Shown here one piece after another: positions 8,414 to 19,456 of a stretch of 44,742 nucleotides of DNA. The stretch covers positions 1 through 44,742 of the forward strand of contig JAJJLU010003621.1 of assembly GCA_023807065.1 (NCBI GenBank). The letters are read 5' to 3'. A program made the position numbers and the translations under genes. This DNA comes from Isotricha intestinalis. Its lineage: Eukaryota; Ciliophora; Litostomatea; Vestibuliferida; Isotrichidae. How positions within the stretch are numbered: position 1 is the stretch's first letter; each line of letters starts with the position of its first letter. A model generated the notes under the pieces. That model was not told where the DNA came from. It did no database searches and was given only the letters and a program-made list of their open reading frames with translations.

Positions 8414-10951
8414 ATGAAAATTTATTCGAAAAATAATGGAAATTTTAATACAAAAAATATTAAAAAAATAAATAAAGGAATTCATAAAATTTCTTTTGAT
8501 GAATCTTCAATATCAAATTATTATCATAAAGAAGAAAATAAATTAAAGACTTTTCAAAATATTTCAAAAGATAAAAATAATACATTAAATAATTCATATA
8601 ATATATATTCAAAAAATTCAACAAAGAGAAATTCCTTTAATGAAAAAGAGAAAACAAAATATAATATTAAAACAGAAAATAAAAGTTTTTTTTTTCATTA
8701 TATAAAAAAATCATTATATGAAGAAGAAAAAAAAGGAAATGAAATAATAAAAAAAGAAAGAGAAAAATTAGAATCTTTAAGAAGTTCATATATTAATAAA
8801 AGAAAAAATTTAGAAAAAAAAACTTTTTCAGGAATTAAAATAGTTACTTATTTTAATGATAATGAATTAGAAAATTGTATTATACCTTTTTTTCAAATTG
8901 GAAAAATGAAATTAAAAGATTGGTTAAAAAAGTATAATATGTTATTATCAGGATTAGTTTTATTTAATTTACCGGATTCTTATAAATTACAAATAACAAA
9001 TAATAATGATTTAAGTGATTTTAATTTAAAGTTGAATGATATTAAGTTTCAAAATCAAAATGAAAATACTATCAATGAATCCCATGATAATATTATTAAT
9101 AAATCCCATGATAATATTAATAATAAATCCCATGATAATATTAATAATAAATCCCATGATAATATTAATAATAAATCTAATAATAATATTATTAATAAAT
9201 CTAATGATAATTTTAATAATAAATCTAATGATAATATTCATGATATATCAAAAGATGATAATAATATTGAAAAAGGTATGATAAATGAAAAAAAACTATT
9301 TCAAAAGAAAATTAAAAACCATAATTCATTAGAAAAAGGAAGAAATAATATAACATATAATCCAAATTTATATAGTCCAGATAATAAAAATATAATTAAA
9401 TCTTTTATGAATAAAACTTTTTGTTCAAAAGAAAAAGAGATTAAAAGAAGTGAAAAAATAGTTAAAACACCTCTTAAACTTTTTCATAAAGTCACTGATT
9501 TGATATTAAAAAAAGAAATAAATAAATTAAAAGAAGAAAAAAAGACTAGTTTAAATAAAAATAATTCAAATTTGATTAAAAAATTTTATTCTCAAAGAAA
9601 GCCTTTGCTCAATAAACAAAATATTTTAGAAGTTGATTTTGAAAATAATAAAAAAAATGATAAAGAAAAAATAAAAAATTTTCAAGAAAAAATATTAAAA
9701 ATTTCTGATAATTTAGGAATTAAAAATCCATTACAACCAATAAGAGAAATGAAAAAAGAAGGTTCTGAAAATAATTTAAAAAAATTTACAAATATAACAA
9801 TGAAAAAATCAATTGTGAAAGATGAAAAAAAAATTGAAAAAAAAGAAGAAAAGAAAGATAATAATAAAGAAGTGAAAAAAGATGATAAAATAATAATTAA
9901 TCAAGAAGATAAAAAAAATGAAAAAATTATAATTAATAAAGAAGATAAAAAAGAGATTATTAAAAAAATAGAAAAAGAAAGAAATATAAATATTAAAGAT
10001 AATGTTAAAGTAGCTAAAAAAGAAGATAAAACAGTAATTAATAAAGAAGATAAAAAAGAAAATATAAAAGAAGATAAAAAAGAAGAGAAAAAAATAGAAA
10101 ATAAATTAACTATTAAAAGCGATAAAAAAGAAGAAATTAAAGAAGAAAAAAAAGAAGAAATTAAAAAAGAAGAAATCAAAGAAGAAAAAAAAGAAGAATT
10201 AATAGAAGAAATTAAAGAAGAAAAAAAAGAAAACATTAAAAAAAAAGTTTTCAAAGAAGAAAAAATAGAAGAAATTAAAAAAGAAGAAATTAAGGAAGAA
10301 AATAAAGAAAAAATTAAAAAAATAGATTTCAAAGAAGAAAAAATAGAAGAATTAAAAGAAGAAATAAAGGAAGAAAAAAAAGAAGAATTAAAAGAAGAAA
10401 ATAAAGAAGAAAAAAAAGAAGAAAATAATGTTTCAAAAACAGATGACAAAGAAGAAACAATAATAATTAAAAATGGAAATAATTTTAAAAATACTAATCA
10501 AATCTTTATAAATGCTGACTATTTACCTATTAATTTTTATAACTTTATTCCTCAAAATAATAATAATAAAAATAAAAAAATATTAACAAATCTATATATA
10601 AAAGAAAATTCTAATGAACCATATATTAATATTATATTTGATAAAGAAATAAAAAAACCAAATAAAAAAACAATAATAAAAGAAACAATAAACTCAAACA
10701 AAATAGAAGAAACAAAAATAATAAATAACAAAAAAGAAAATGAAATTCCAGAAACTATTTTAGAACAATTTAAACCAGTATTAAAAAAAAGAAAAAAGAA
10801 GCCATCAAATAAAACATTTGATATGAATAATTTATTATCGAAAAAAATGGAAAAAGAAAAAGAAGAAAATGAAAAAAAATTATTAGCAAAAGCAAAAAAT
10901 CTTCGTCAAATATTAAAAAACAGAAATTCCTTAAAAAAAGAAACCCAATAA
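8414..10951 (+). CDS. Large KE-rich low-complexity protein with octapeptide repeats
   Basis: A 845-residue protein of no recognised family. I start it at the ATG at 8414; the frame is open a little further upstream, but only with a TTG. The N-terminal 130 residues are basic, with a coiled segment at about 100-140. Residues about 145-195 look globular (GIKIVTYFNDNELENCIIPF, then KLKDWLKKYNMLLSG). Seven octapeptides of the type SHDNINNK follow at 9080-9247. The middle (9811-10435) is an extreme Lys/Glu tract built of KKEEIKEE units. The last 160 residues regain mixed composition (INADYLPINFYNFIP) and end in a basic helix. Charged KE repeats of this kind often form single alpha-helices or bind microtubules, but nothing here proves a role. 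Confidence 0.75.
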   Translation: MKIYSKNNGNFNTKNIKKINKGIHKISFDESSISNYYHKEENKLKTFQNISKDKNNTLNNSYNIYSKNSTKRNSFNEKEKTKYNIKTENKSFFFHYIKKSLYEEEKKGNEIIKKEREKLESLRSSYINKRKNLEKKTFSGIKIVTYFNDNELENCIIPFFQIGKMKLKDWLKKYNMLLSGLVLFNLPDSYKLQITNNNDLSDFNLKLNDIKFQNQNENTINESHDNIINKSHDNINNKSHDNINNKSHDNINNKSNNNIINKSNDNFNNKSNDNIHDISKDDNNIEKGMINEKKLFQKKIKNHNSLEKGRNNITYNPNLYSPDNKNIIKSFMNKTFCSKEKEIKRSEKIVKTPLKLFHKVTDLILKKEINKLKEEKKTSLNKNNSNLIKKFYSQRKPLLNKQNILEVDFENNKKNDKEKIKNFQEKILKISDNLGIKNPLQPIREMKKEGSENNLKKFTNITMKKSIVKDEKKIEKKEEKKDNNKEVKKDDKIIINQEDKKNEKIIINKEDKKEIIKKIEKERNINIKDNVKVAKKEDKTVINKEDKKENIKEDKKEEKKIENKLTIKSDKKEEIKEEKKEEIKKEEIKEEKKEELIEEIKEEKKENIKKKVFKEEKIEEIKKEEIKEENKEKIKKIDFKEEKIEELKEEIKEEKKEELKEENKEEKKEENNVSKTDDKEETIIIKNGNNFKNTNQIFINADYLPINFYNFIPQNNNNKNKKILTNLYIKENSNEPYINIIFDKEIKKPNKKTIIKETINSNKIEETKIINNKKENEIPETILEQFKPVLKKRKKKPSNKTFDMNNLLSKKMEKEKEENEKKLLAKAKNLRQILKNRNSLKKETQ
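9080..9247 (+). repeat. Seven tandem 24-bp units in the KE-rich gene
   Basis: A 24-bp unit encoding SHDNINNK is repeated seven times. The second to fourth copies are almost identical at DNA level and the last three have drifted (SNNNIINK, SNDNFNNK, SNDNIHDI). Length is a multiple of three, so copy number can change without breaking the frame. The near identity of the central copies points to recent tandem expansion. Confidence 0.85.
9811..10435 (+). repeat. Lys/Glu-rich low-complexity tract
   Basis: About 200 codons, almost all AAA, GAA or AAT, give irregular repeats such as KKEEIKEE. The DNA is nearly pure purine on the plus strand. This strand asymmetry is unusual even for this genome and could form unusual DNA structures. 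Confidence 0.75.
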
Positions 10952-11077
10952 AAATTCCAATATAAAAATCAAAAATGTAAATAATATAAAGTGCATTATA
11001 AATAAACAAAGTGTAAAATTTTTTATTTTGAAAAAAATCTAAAATAAAATTTAAAATATAATTAATTAAAAATAAAA

Positions 11078-14000
11078 TTATGAATCATTTTTAAGTAATT
11101 CCCTTCTTTCTTTAAATTGTTGTAAACTACTTTTAGTAAGTAACTTTAAATAATCAGGGCTTCTCATTAATTCAATAAGAACATAATATAAATGTTCTTC
11201 TTTTTCTAAATCAAAACTAAATCTTGCAGTTTTAATTCCTTCACATAAATAAATTAATTGTTGAGTATCAGGCATTTCAGTTAAAATTATTTTTTCTGGT
11301 TGTCCTTGTAAAAATCCTCTTACATAACTTCCAGCAATTAATACGAAAGAAACATAAAAAGTTAAAATTGAATATGAACTTGTCACTGAAGAAACTTTAT
11401 CTGAAAATGTATGAAATTCTATTCCTTCATGTTTATTATAACTTATATTTTTCTTTATTTGAAAATAACTCTCTGAATAACTTTTATTTGATAATTCATT
11501 CTCATTTTTTATTATTTTACAATTATGAAATGATAAGATTACATCTATTATTTTTTTATTATTTAATAAATCTATTAATTTTGGATGAGAACTTGAAGAT
11601 AATCTTAAAGGAGAATAATAAAATTTATTTAAATTAATTTCAGTTTCATTACAATTATTAATGGCATTATATAATTTATTAAGAATATCAAATTTACATT
11701 CACTTGAATTATATTTATCATAAATAACATAATCAATATGTTTAATACTATCTTTATTTTCAGCAGGTTTAGGTCTTTGAAAACTATATTCATAATATAA
11801 TTCAATTTTATCACTATTACTATAATTAAATAAATTATCTTTTATTTTTTCAATATGTGGTTTAGCAATGTCCCAAACATGATCACTTGTATCACTCATA
11901 TAAATTATTTGAATTTGATCATGAGGATAATTCTTCATATATGATATATTATATTTAAATATATTCCATTGAATTTTACCTGTGTCATTTTCATAAAACA
12001 TTTCTTCTATTCCTTCTATATGAGAATTTTCAAATAAAGTATAATTACTGTATACATTATCTTTTATAAATGATATCTTTAATGATGTTTTTGCTCCTGT
12101 TACATTGTTTAATTCATTTATTGGATTTAAATTACTAAATATTAATAATGGTAATATTAATAATAATATTAATGATATCCATATTGTTGCTCCTAATGTT
12201 ATTTTTTGAAATAAAGTTATTTCTAATCCAACTTTTTTTGTTTTGAAAAATTTCATATTACATAAAGTTAAGTATATTGTATCATACACACTTTCAAATT
12301 TTGCCCATTGAAAAAAATCTAATGAAGTTGTTGTAAAAGTCCAATCAATAGCAAGTTTAATTTCATATAAAAAAGGAGTATTTTTATATCCATTATAAAT
12401 ACCTGAATTAATCGAACTTTCACCTGATTTTAATATTGATTTCTTCTTCATATCTAATAATCCTTTTTGAATTTGAAATGATGAAAATGATAAATATATT
12501 ATGTATAATATATAAAATATTATTATATAGTTATTATCTAAGAAATTGTTACAATTATCTGTTTGATCATATTTTTTTGAACAATAATATGTTCCTATTA
12601 TATTGTAATTTCCTTTAAATGGTAAATAAAAAAATATTAATATATGAGAAAATAATGTTATTATTATATGAAGAATAAATTTTCCATATAATGGCATATT
12701 TATTTTTTCATGTTGGATAAATATTATTTTATAATTTTCATTTAATGTATCTATATATGTTAAAGGTATTTTAAAATTATATCTTAATTTAGTTTGTTCT
12801 ATATATTTATTTATTATTTCTTTTTTTATTTTTTCATATTCATTTTGGGAAATTGGATCATTTGTTTTTTTATTATATATTCCATATTTATATATTAAAT
12901 TATTTCTATTTTGTCTAATATATATTATTCTATCACAAATAAGAAATATAACATGAATAATAAGAAAAATTACCATAACTCCACTAAATTGTTTTTGTTG
13001 TTCAATCACTGCTCCAAAAGTTTTATCTTGTTCCATATTAGTATAAAATAATATTAAATATAGTAATATTATCATATAGATTGATGTATAATAAACATAA
13101 TAATCACTTCCTGGTTTTTCATTTCTGATTATTGGAAATAAATTATTTAAAAATTTATTATTTGGAATATAATTCATTCTTTTTGATTCAATTGAAATTT
13201 TAGAATTTGAACTTTCTGATTTTTTACTTTTTGAATTTTCACTTTTTTCTTTTTCTTCTATTTCTTCAATTAAATTATTATTATTATTATCTTTAAAAAG
13301 TCCTTCAGAATTTAAATCACAAAATTTATTTTTTTTAAATATATATTTCCTATTAAATTCAATAATTTCATCATCATTTTTTAATATAATATCTTGAGTT
13401 TTAATAATCCTTTCATTAGCTTCATATATATTTTCAATATCTTGTTCTTTTTCTTTCCAGAAACCCAAATTTATTAAAATAATAATTTGAACGGAAATAA
13501 AAATAATGACTAATCCATCATAAATAATATAATAAAAGAATTCTTTAGAAAAAGTAGAATCGAAAATTAAAATACCAAATTTATAGAATTCTAAAAATAA
13601 TTTAATATCTTCTGGAATAAATAATTTAATACAATCAAGTTGAATAACAAATTTTATAATTAATAAGAAAATAGAATATTTTAAACAAAAATTCCAATAT
13701 AAACTTGTTGGTCTTGGATATTGAGGAAAAGCAAAAATAAAAATAGAAATAGGATAAACTAAAGTTAAAAAAGAACCTGAAATCATATGATTTAAAATCA
13801 TTATTAAATAACATAAAAAATTAAAATTTATTATAAAGAAATTTATTATATTTCTTATTATTGATATTAATAAAGTTGTTTTTTTTAAATATTTCTTAAA
13901 TAATTCTCTTTCTTTTAAATCTTTAATTCTTTTAAATTTATCTAATGTTAAATCAATTTTTTTTTCTTTTTTTTTTTTGTTTTTATTTTCTAAATCTTCA

Positions 14001-17000
14001 TTATTATATTTATTAATAATATTATCTAAATTAATTTCTTTTTCTTCTTCTAAATTTTCATTTTCAAATGATTCATTTTTAATTTCACCATTTAAAATTT
14101 TTTTTATAATTTTAATTTCTCTTTTTTTATAACAACTCATATCTAAACTATTTAATTCATTATCAATTAATTCTTCCAAATATGATTTACTATAAGTTTT
14201 TCCTTTGATCATATCTCTTTCATAATAAATTTTTCTATTTTTTTCAACGGAAAAATAATTAGAAGAATATTTATTGAAAAATAATAAAATTTTAGTTAAA
14301 AATCCACTTAAAATATAATTTTTAATTTCTTCTCTAACAATATTTTCTTCAATAATTAAACTTCCTCCAGTAATAACACTAATATTATCATCATCTTTTT
14401 TTTTATTATCTAATAAATTTATTGGTTTTTCATCATTAATATGACTTAATTTTTGATTCCAATCTTCAAGAGTTTTTTCTAATGAATTCATTGCATTTTC
14501 CATTCTTATTCTTCTTAATATATTTTCATTCATTTTTTCCACTCTTTTATTATTAAATTTAAAAGTATTCATCATTTGTCTTTTTTTTATTTTATCTTTT
14601 TTAGTCATTAAATATGTTAAGTAAAATTCTTGAAAATCTTTTGATGAATACATTAAAACTTGTAAATTTATTAAAACTAAAGTTATTACTTTCACATATA
14701 TTAATGTTAATCCATCTGAATTTATTTTTATATTATTATTTTCATATTGTATTATTTCCGTTAATCCAATTATTTTTTCTATTTTTTCTGTGATTGAATA
14801 TTTTCTTAAATTTATACTTATTGGATTTTGAATAAATAATTGAAGGAAAATATCTGATAAAAGTATAATTCTAATATTTTTTCTTATTTTATTTGGATAA
14901 GAAAAATATGTTCCTATTATTAAATTTGATGATTCCATTAAGAAAAATAAAGAAAATATAAAATATGTTGCTGATATTAATCCACTTATCATCATTGAAA
15001 TTATTATTATTATTACTATTATAAAATTGTGAAATGAAAGATATAATATTGATCTTATTTTTTGAAAAATATTTATTTTTTTTATTTTTTCTCTTATTTT
15101 TGATTTTTTTAATACATTTTTTAAAAGACTTAAATCTTCATTTTTATTATTATTATTCATTTCTTTATTTATTTTTATATCTGTATTAATTTCATTATTG
15201 TCTTTTTCAGGCATATTTTCTAATATTTCTTCTTCTTTAATCTCTTCTTTTTTATCTTCAATTTTATTTTCTTCAATTAAATTTTCATTTAAAATATAAT
15301 CATCGACATTAAATTTTTTTTTAAAACTTGAAAAATCATTTCCTAAATAAATCCCAAAAGAATTTTTCAAACAAGTAGAATAATCAATAAAATCATTATA
15401 ATTCATATTTTTAACACAATTAACGAGCTTTTTCTGTTTAGACAAATTATAATAATTAATTTTATCAGTTCCATTATTTTTTTGTCCAATATTAACAACA
15501 TTTTGATAAATACTAAAAGAAAATAAATCTAAATAAATATAAATTAAACTAATTAAAATAAATTCAAACCAAATAGATTTTATTTGATTTTTATCTATTC
15601 CAATTCCAAAGAAAAAACCCCAAATATAATAATTTTGAAATTTAAATTTATTAAATAATTTTTCAAACCAAGGAAAATTTAATTTTTCATTTATTATTTT
15701 TAATATTTCTAAATCTGGATCTGGATCAGTTTTTTCTGTCATATTTGTTATAAAAAATATACTTTGTATTATAATAGAACAAACTAAAAAATTCATTAGA
15801 ACATAATATTGATAAATATGTTTTTTTTTGAAAACAAAATAAAAAGAAATTATAATATAAATATATGAAATTATATTTGCTTTTGATAATGAAGTACATA
15901 ATAATAAAAATAATATTAATTCTTCAATTATATTTTTAAATCCTTTAATTATTGTATATGAATTATTTGAAGATTTTAATTTTATTTTACTTTGAGAAGC
16001 TCTTTCAAAAATTTTTCTAAATTTTTCTTTAATTAAATTAAAACCTTTTTCCAAATCATTTATTTCTTTTTTATTTCTTATTGCAATAGATGAAGTTCTA
16101 GATTTCGATATTTCTGAAAAGAAAGATTCTTCTTCTTCATCTTCTTTTTTTTCTTTTTCATTATTACTTTTATTATTAATATTATTTGATATATTTTGAT
16201 TTTTTTTTATTAAATTATTAATTTCTCTTTTTTCTCTTTTCAAACTTTTAATTTTTCTTTTTATTTCAATTGTTTTGTCAATACTATAATTTTGTAGTCT
16301 TTGAATATAAACATCAAAAGAAATTAAAGCAAAAAGAAATAAATGAATTTTAATAGTTTTTAAAATACTATTTTTACTTATATTAATATAAAAACCAATT
16401 AAATATGAAATTGCACTAATATAATCTTCAATATCTTTAGATAATATTTCTTCTAAATTTTTATCACAATTTTTTCCTTCTGAATCACATTTATGTTGAA
16501 TTATATAAAAAGTTGAAAATGAATAAACTAAAAAAATATAAATTTCACTAAATAATAATAATATTTTAAAAATTAATGAACGATAATATTGATTTGATTC
16601 AATATGACTTGGCAATTCAATTTGAGAATATCTTATTAATTTAGATAAAAAAAAAGATTTTTTCACAAGGAAATTGTTTAAGAGTTTTATATTCTTGTAA
16701 AATAATAATAAAAATGATATTCCAAATATACTTATATAAAATGTCATTGCTAATGAAATATCATAATTTGTTATTATTAGGCATACTGATAAAAATAAAA
16801 GTAAGAAATAAAATTTTGTTAGAAATATGATTACTTGAAATAATTTATATTTTATTTCATTTTCTGATATTTTATTTTTTACTTCTGATAACTTTCTTTC
16901 TTCCTTTTCCTCATTTTTATTTTCTTCATTATCAATAATTAATTTATTATCTTTTAATTCATCAATTAATTTTATATCTTCAATAATTTTAATTTCTTCT

Positions 17001-19456
17001 TTTTTTATCTTTTTATTTTTGTTGTCTTTAAAATTTATTATTCTATTAGTTTCTCTTAAAAAAAGAATAGAAAGAAAATTTAATCCAAAATGAGGAATAA
17101 ACTTAACAGGTAATTGTTCTTTATAATGAATAAATCCAATTGGAATAAAATGATCTATTATAAATTTAGGAAGAAAAGTTTTATATATTTCATCAAAGAA
17201 ATCTTTAATTATATCAATTCTTGAAAATTGATAAAAATAAACTAATAAAGTATTTATTGCACAATACATTAAAAAAATCCAATTTGCAAATTTATTTAAA
17301 TTTTTCTTTTGTTGAATTGATGTTAAGAAATCATATAAAATAAATAAATAAATGAAAAGTTTAAAAAGAAAAAGAAGATTAATTTCAAAAGTACATAATA
17401 AAATAAAACAAAGAACAATAATAATCCAAATATATAATTCTAAAAAAATATTTTTAATAACATAAAAAACTTTAGTGAAAATATTACTAGAAATATTATT
17501 ATTATCATTACTTTCATTTTCTTCTTCTTTTGATAATTTTTTATATACTTTAGAATTAATTAATTGATATTGAATATATAAACAATAAATAGCTAAAAAC
17601 AATAAAACCTCAATTGAAGTTTTTTCTATATTTTTACTATAAGCAATAAATAATTTAATTATATCTTTATCAAATTTTCCAAAAACTTTTAATAAATCAA
17701 ATACATATTCAACTATAAAAATTAATTCTACTAATATCATTATATATAGACAAGAATTTTCAAATTTTTTAGGAGATAATAATTGAAATATAAAAAATAT
17801 TACTAATAAAACATGTGTAAAATTTACAAATTGATTTGCTACAAAATACATTGATACAAGAGTTAATTTATCTATATTCGAAAAAATTGTATTTAAAAAA
17901 ATATTTTTAAAAGAAATAACTTTTTTTTCCTTTTTATCTTTTTCAATTAAAGGAACATTTAAATTATTATTATTTTGAATAATATTATAATCTTTCTTTT
18001 TTTCTTTTTTTTCTTCAATATGTCTAACAAGAGAATAAGAAAATATATACATAAGAAAAAGAACAAAAAATAAAGAAGAATATTCAATTCTTTGATCAAA
18101 TTCAAATTTAATTAAACCAATATGTTCATTTTTTATTTTATCATTTAAATTAGAAGGAGTATAATAAACAAAAGGAATATTTGAATAATGAATCATAATA
18201 ATAGTATAATATAAAGAAGGAAAAGCAAAAATTTTAGTAATAAACACATTATTCGAAGTTTTAGTATATAAAAAACTTATACATAACCAAAATATTAATA
18301 TTAAAGAAGCATAATTTCTATAAAAATATATCCAAAATATTACTCCAAATCTAGTAAAATGAAGAACGAAACTTGGACTTGATAAATAATTTTTTATAAA
18401 TAATAATATAGATTTAAAAGTTGATTCTTCTATAATATTTTTATTTTTATCATTTTCATCTATTATTATTTCTTTTATTTCTTCTTTTTCAACTTCAGAA
18501 TTTATTAATTTTATAGATGTGATTAATAGTACAATACATATATTTGATAAAATATATCCTATCCATAAATTCATATTATCTATTGTAAAATCCCCATTCA
18601 TATTTTGAATTCCTAATTTTTGAATTATTTTAAGTAAATTATTATCCGGATAAAATTTATAAATGTTAAAATAAAAAGTAAATAAATTTAAAATGATAAA
18701 AGTCAATAATTCAATTATTGAAATAAATTTAAATATTTTAATATTACATATTTTATTACAATCAAAACACCATAATAACATAGGAAAATTAATTAAAATA
18801 ATGAAAGCTAAACTTAAATATGAAATAGTAAAACAAGAATATACAGAAATAAAAAGAAAATCACCCCAAAGAATAAAACTAAAATATTGATAATATTTAT
18901 TTCTATTAATTTTTTCATTTAAATCACTTATATAATTTTTAGAAATTTTTGTGATTAAAATTGATATTATTGAAAAAATAAAAATTGTTCCATCAGGTAC
19001 AAAAGTAGTTAAAATATAAAATGTATCTTTTTCATTTTTTTTAATTGCAATTCCTAATTTAATCATTAATTCAATATTAAAAAGATCCTTTACAATTAAA
19101 CATATTCCTTTAAAAATAGAAGATAAAATAGAATAAATTAAACATAAAATTTCTAAAATAAATTTTTTGTTTCTATTTTCATTTGAATTACTCAATAAGA
19201 AAAATATAGAAATAATACCAAAAATATAATAAGGAATATGTAAATATGAAAAATTAGGACAAGGAAAAATTAACAATAAAAGAGCAAAAAAGTAATCTTT
19301 AATATTATAAGAAATTTTTATTGAACCTGAGAATTGATTTAAATCTAAATTTCTTAACTTTTTATTTTCAATAGTTTCATTTGAAAGTCTATTAACAGAT
19401 TTATTTATAATTAAATCATCATCTGATTTATTTATTCTTGAATTATCTTCAATCAT
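11078..19456 (-). CDS. PIEZO: PIEZO mechanosensitive ion channel
   Basis: A single uninterrupted frame of 2,792 residues, the size of animal PIEZO2. It contains dozens of hydrophobic segments in clusters separated by charged Asn/Lys/Glu loops, as expected of the PIEZO blade repeats. Near residue 2360 it has the motif TPFLYEIKLAIDW...TTTSL, the family's PFxxEL...DW anchor block. Then come a polar extracellular cap region (about 2450-2680, many Asn-x-Ser/Thr), a final pore helix (YVSFVLIAGSYVRGF) and the C-terminal block with LYYVLIELMRSPDYL, close to the LYRSPE-type end of PIEZO. PIEZO forms a trimeric cation channel in the plasma membrane opened by membrane tension. No intron is needed. It is divergent from TRAPPC8 across 123 bases. 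Its role in this cell (touch, shear, volume) is not visible. Confidence 0.95.
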   Translation of the reverse strand: MIEDNSRINKSDDDLIINKSVNRLSNETIENKKLRNLDLNQFSGSIKISYNIKDYFFALLLLIFPCPNFSYLHIPYYIFGIISIFFLLSNSNENRNKKFILEILCLIYSILSSIFKGICLIVKDLFNIELMIKLGIAIKKNEKDTFYILTTFVPDGTIFIFSIISILITKISKNYISDLNEKINRNKYYQYFSFILWGDFLFISVYSCFTISYLSLAFIILINFPMLLWCFDCNKICNIKIFKFISIIELLTFIILNLFTFYFNIYKFYPDNNLLKIIQKLGIQNMNGDFTIDNMNLWIGYILSNICIVLLITSIKLINSEVEKEEIKEIIIDENDKNKNIIEESTFKSILLFIKNYLSSPSFVLHFTRFGVIFWIYFYRNYASLILIFWLCISFLYTKTSNNVFITKIFAFPSLYYTIIMIHYSNIPFVYYTPSNLNDKIKNEHIGLIKFEFDQRIEYSSLFFVLFLMYIFSYSLVRHIEEKKEKKKDYNIIQNNNNLNVPLIEKDKKEKKVISFKNIFLNTIFSNIDKLTLVSMYFVANQFVNFTHVLLVIFFIFQLLSPKKFENSCLYIMILVELIFIVEYVFDLLKVFGKFDKDIIKLFIAYSKNIEKTSIEVLLFLAIYCLYIQYQLINSKVYKKLSKEEENESNDNNNISSNIFTKVFYVIKNIFLELYIWIIIVLCFILLCTFEINLLFLFKLFIYLFILYDFLTSIQQKKNLNKFANWIFLMYCAINTLLVYFYQFSRIDIIKDFFDEIYKTFLPKFIIDHFIPIGFIHYKEQLPVKFIPHFGLNFLSILFLRETNRIINFKDNKNKKIKKEEIKIIEDIKLIDELKDNKLIIDNEENKNEEKEERKLSEVKNKISENEIKYKLFQVIIFLTKFYFLLLFLSVCLIITNYDISLAMTFYISIFGISFLLLFYKNIKLLNNFLVKKSFFLSKLIRYSQIELPSHIESNQYYRSLIFKILLLFSEIYIFLVYSFSTFYIIQHKCDSEGKNCDKNLEEILSKDIEDYISAISYLIGFYINISKNSILKTIKIHLFLFALISFDVYIQRLQNYSIDKTIEIKRKIKSLKREKREINNLIKKNQNISNNINNKSNNEKEKKEDEEEESFFSEISKSRTSSIAIRNKKEINDLEKGFNLIKEKFRKIFERASQSKIKLKSSNNSYTIIKGFKNIIEELILFLLLCTSLSKANIISYIYIIISFYFVFKKKHIYQYYVLMNFLVCSIIIQSIFFITNMTEKTDPDPDLEILKIINEKLNFPWFEKLFNKFKFQNYYIWGFFFGIGIDKNQIKSIWFEFILISLIYIYLDLFSFSIYQNVVNIGQKNNGTDKINYYNLSKQKKLVNCVKNMNYNDFIDYSTCLKNSFGIYLGNDFSSFKKKFNVDDYILNENLIEENKIEDKKEEIKEEEILENMPEKDNNEINTDIKINKEMNNNNKNEDLSLLKNVLKKSKIREKIKKINIFQKIRSILYLSFHNFIIVIIIIISMMISGLISATYFIFSLFFLMESSNLIIGTYFSYPNKIRKNIRIILLSDIFLQLFIQNPISINLRKYSITEKIEKIIGLTEIIQYENNNIKINSDGLTLIYVKVITLVLINLQVLMYSSKDFQEFYLTYLMTKKDKIKKRQMMNTFKFNNKRVEKMNENILRRIRMENAMNSLEKTLEDWNQKLSHINDEKPINLLDNKKKDDDNISVITGGSLIIEENIVREEIKNYILSGFLTKILLFFNKYSSNYFSVEKNRKIYYERDMIKGKTYSKSYLEELIDNELNSLDMSCYKKREIKIIKKILNGEIKNESFENENLEEEKEINLDNIINKYNNEDLENKNKKKKEKKIDLTLDKFKRIKDLKERELFKKYLKKTTLLISIIRNIINFFIINFNFLCYLIMILNHMISGSFLTLVYPISIFIFAFPQYPRPTSLYWNFCLKYSIFLLIIKFVIQLDCIKLFIPEDIKLFLEFYKFGILIFDSTFSKEFFYYIIYDGLVIIFISVQIIILINLGFWKEKEQDIENIYEANERIIKTQDIILKNDDEIIEFNRKYIFKKNKFCDLNSEGLFKDNNNNNLIEEIEEKEKSENSKSKKSESSNSKISIESKRMNYIPNNKFLNNLFPIIRNEKPGSDYYVYYTSIYMIILLYLILFYTNMEQDKTFGAVIEQQKQFSGVMVIFLIIHVIFLICDRIIYIRQNRNNLIYKYGIYNKKTNDPISQNEYEKIKKEIINKYIEQTKLRYNFKIPLTYIDTLNENYKIIFIQHEKINMPLYGKFILHIIITLFSHILIFFYLPFKGNYNIIGTYYCSKKYDQTDNCNNFLDNNYIIIFYILYIIYLSFSSFQIQKGLLDMKKKSILKSGESSINSGIYNGYKNTPFLYEIKLAIDWTFTTTSLDFFQWAKFESVYDTIYLTLCNMKFFKTKKVGLEITLFQKITLGATIWISLILLLILPLLIFSNLNPINELNNVTGAKTSLKISFIKDNVYSNYTLFENSHIEGIEEMFYENDTGKIQWNIFKYNISYMKNYPHDQIQIIYMSDTSDHVWDIAKPHIEKIKDNLFNYSNSDKIELYYEYSFQRPKPAENKDSIKHIDYVIYDKYNSSECKFDILNKLYNAINNCNETEINLNKFYYSPLRLSSSSHPKLIDLLNNKKIIDVILSFHNCKIIKNENELSNKSYSESYFQIKKNISYNKHEGIEFHTFSDKVSSVTSSYSILTFYVSFVLIAGSYVRGFLQGQPEKIILTEMPDTQQLIYLCEGIKTARFSFDLEKEEHLYYVLIELMRSPDYLKLLTKSSLQQFKERRELLKNDS

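Noticed and set aside
9080..9247. Regular 24-bp repeats that could suggest a CRISPR-like array
   Set aside because: There are no spacers between units, the repeats lie inside an open frame, and the genome is eukaryotic.
9901..10449. Long minus-strand frame opposite the KE-rich tract, rich in Ser and Phe
   Set aside because: It is the complement of AAA/GAA codons, which can never give stops on that frame. Composition is an exact mirror of the real gene.
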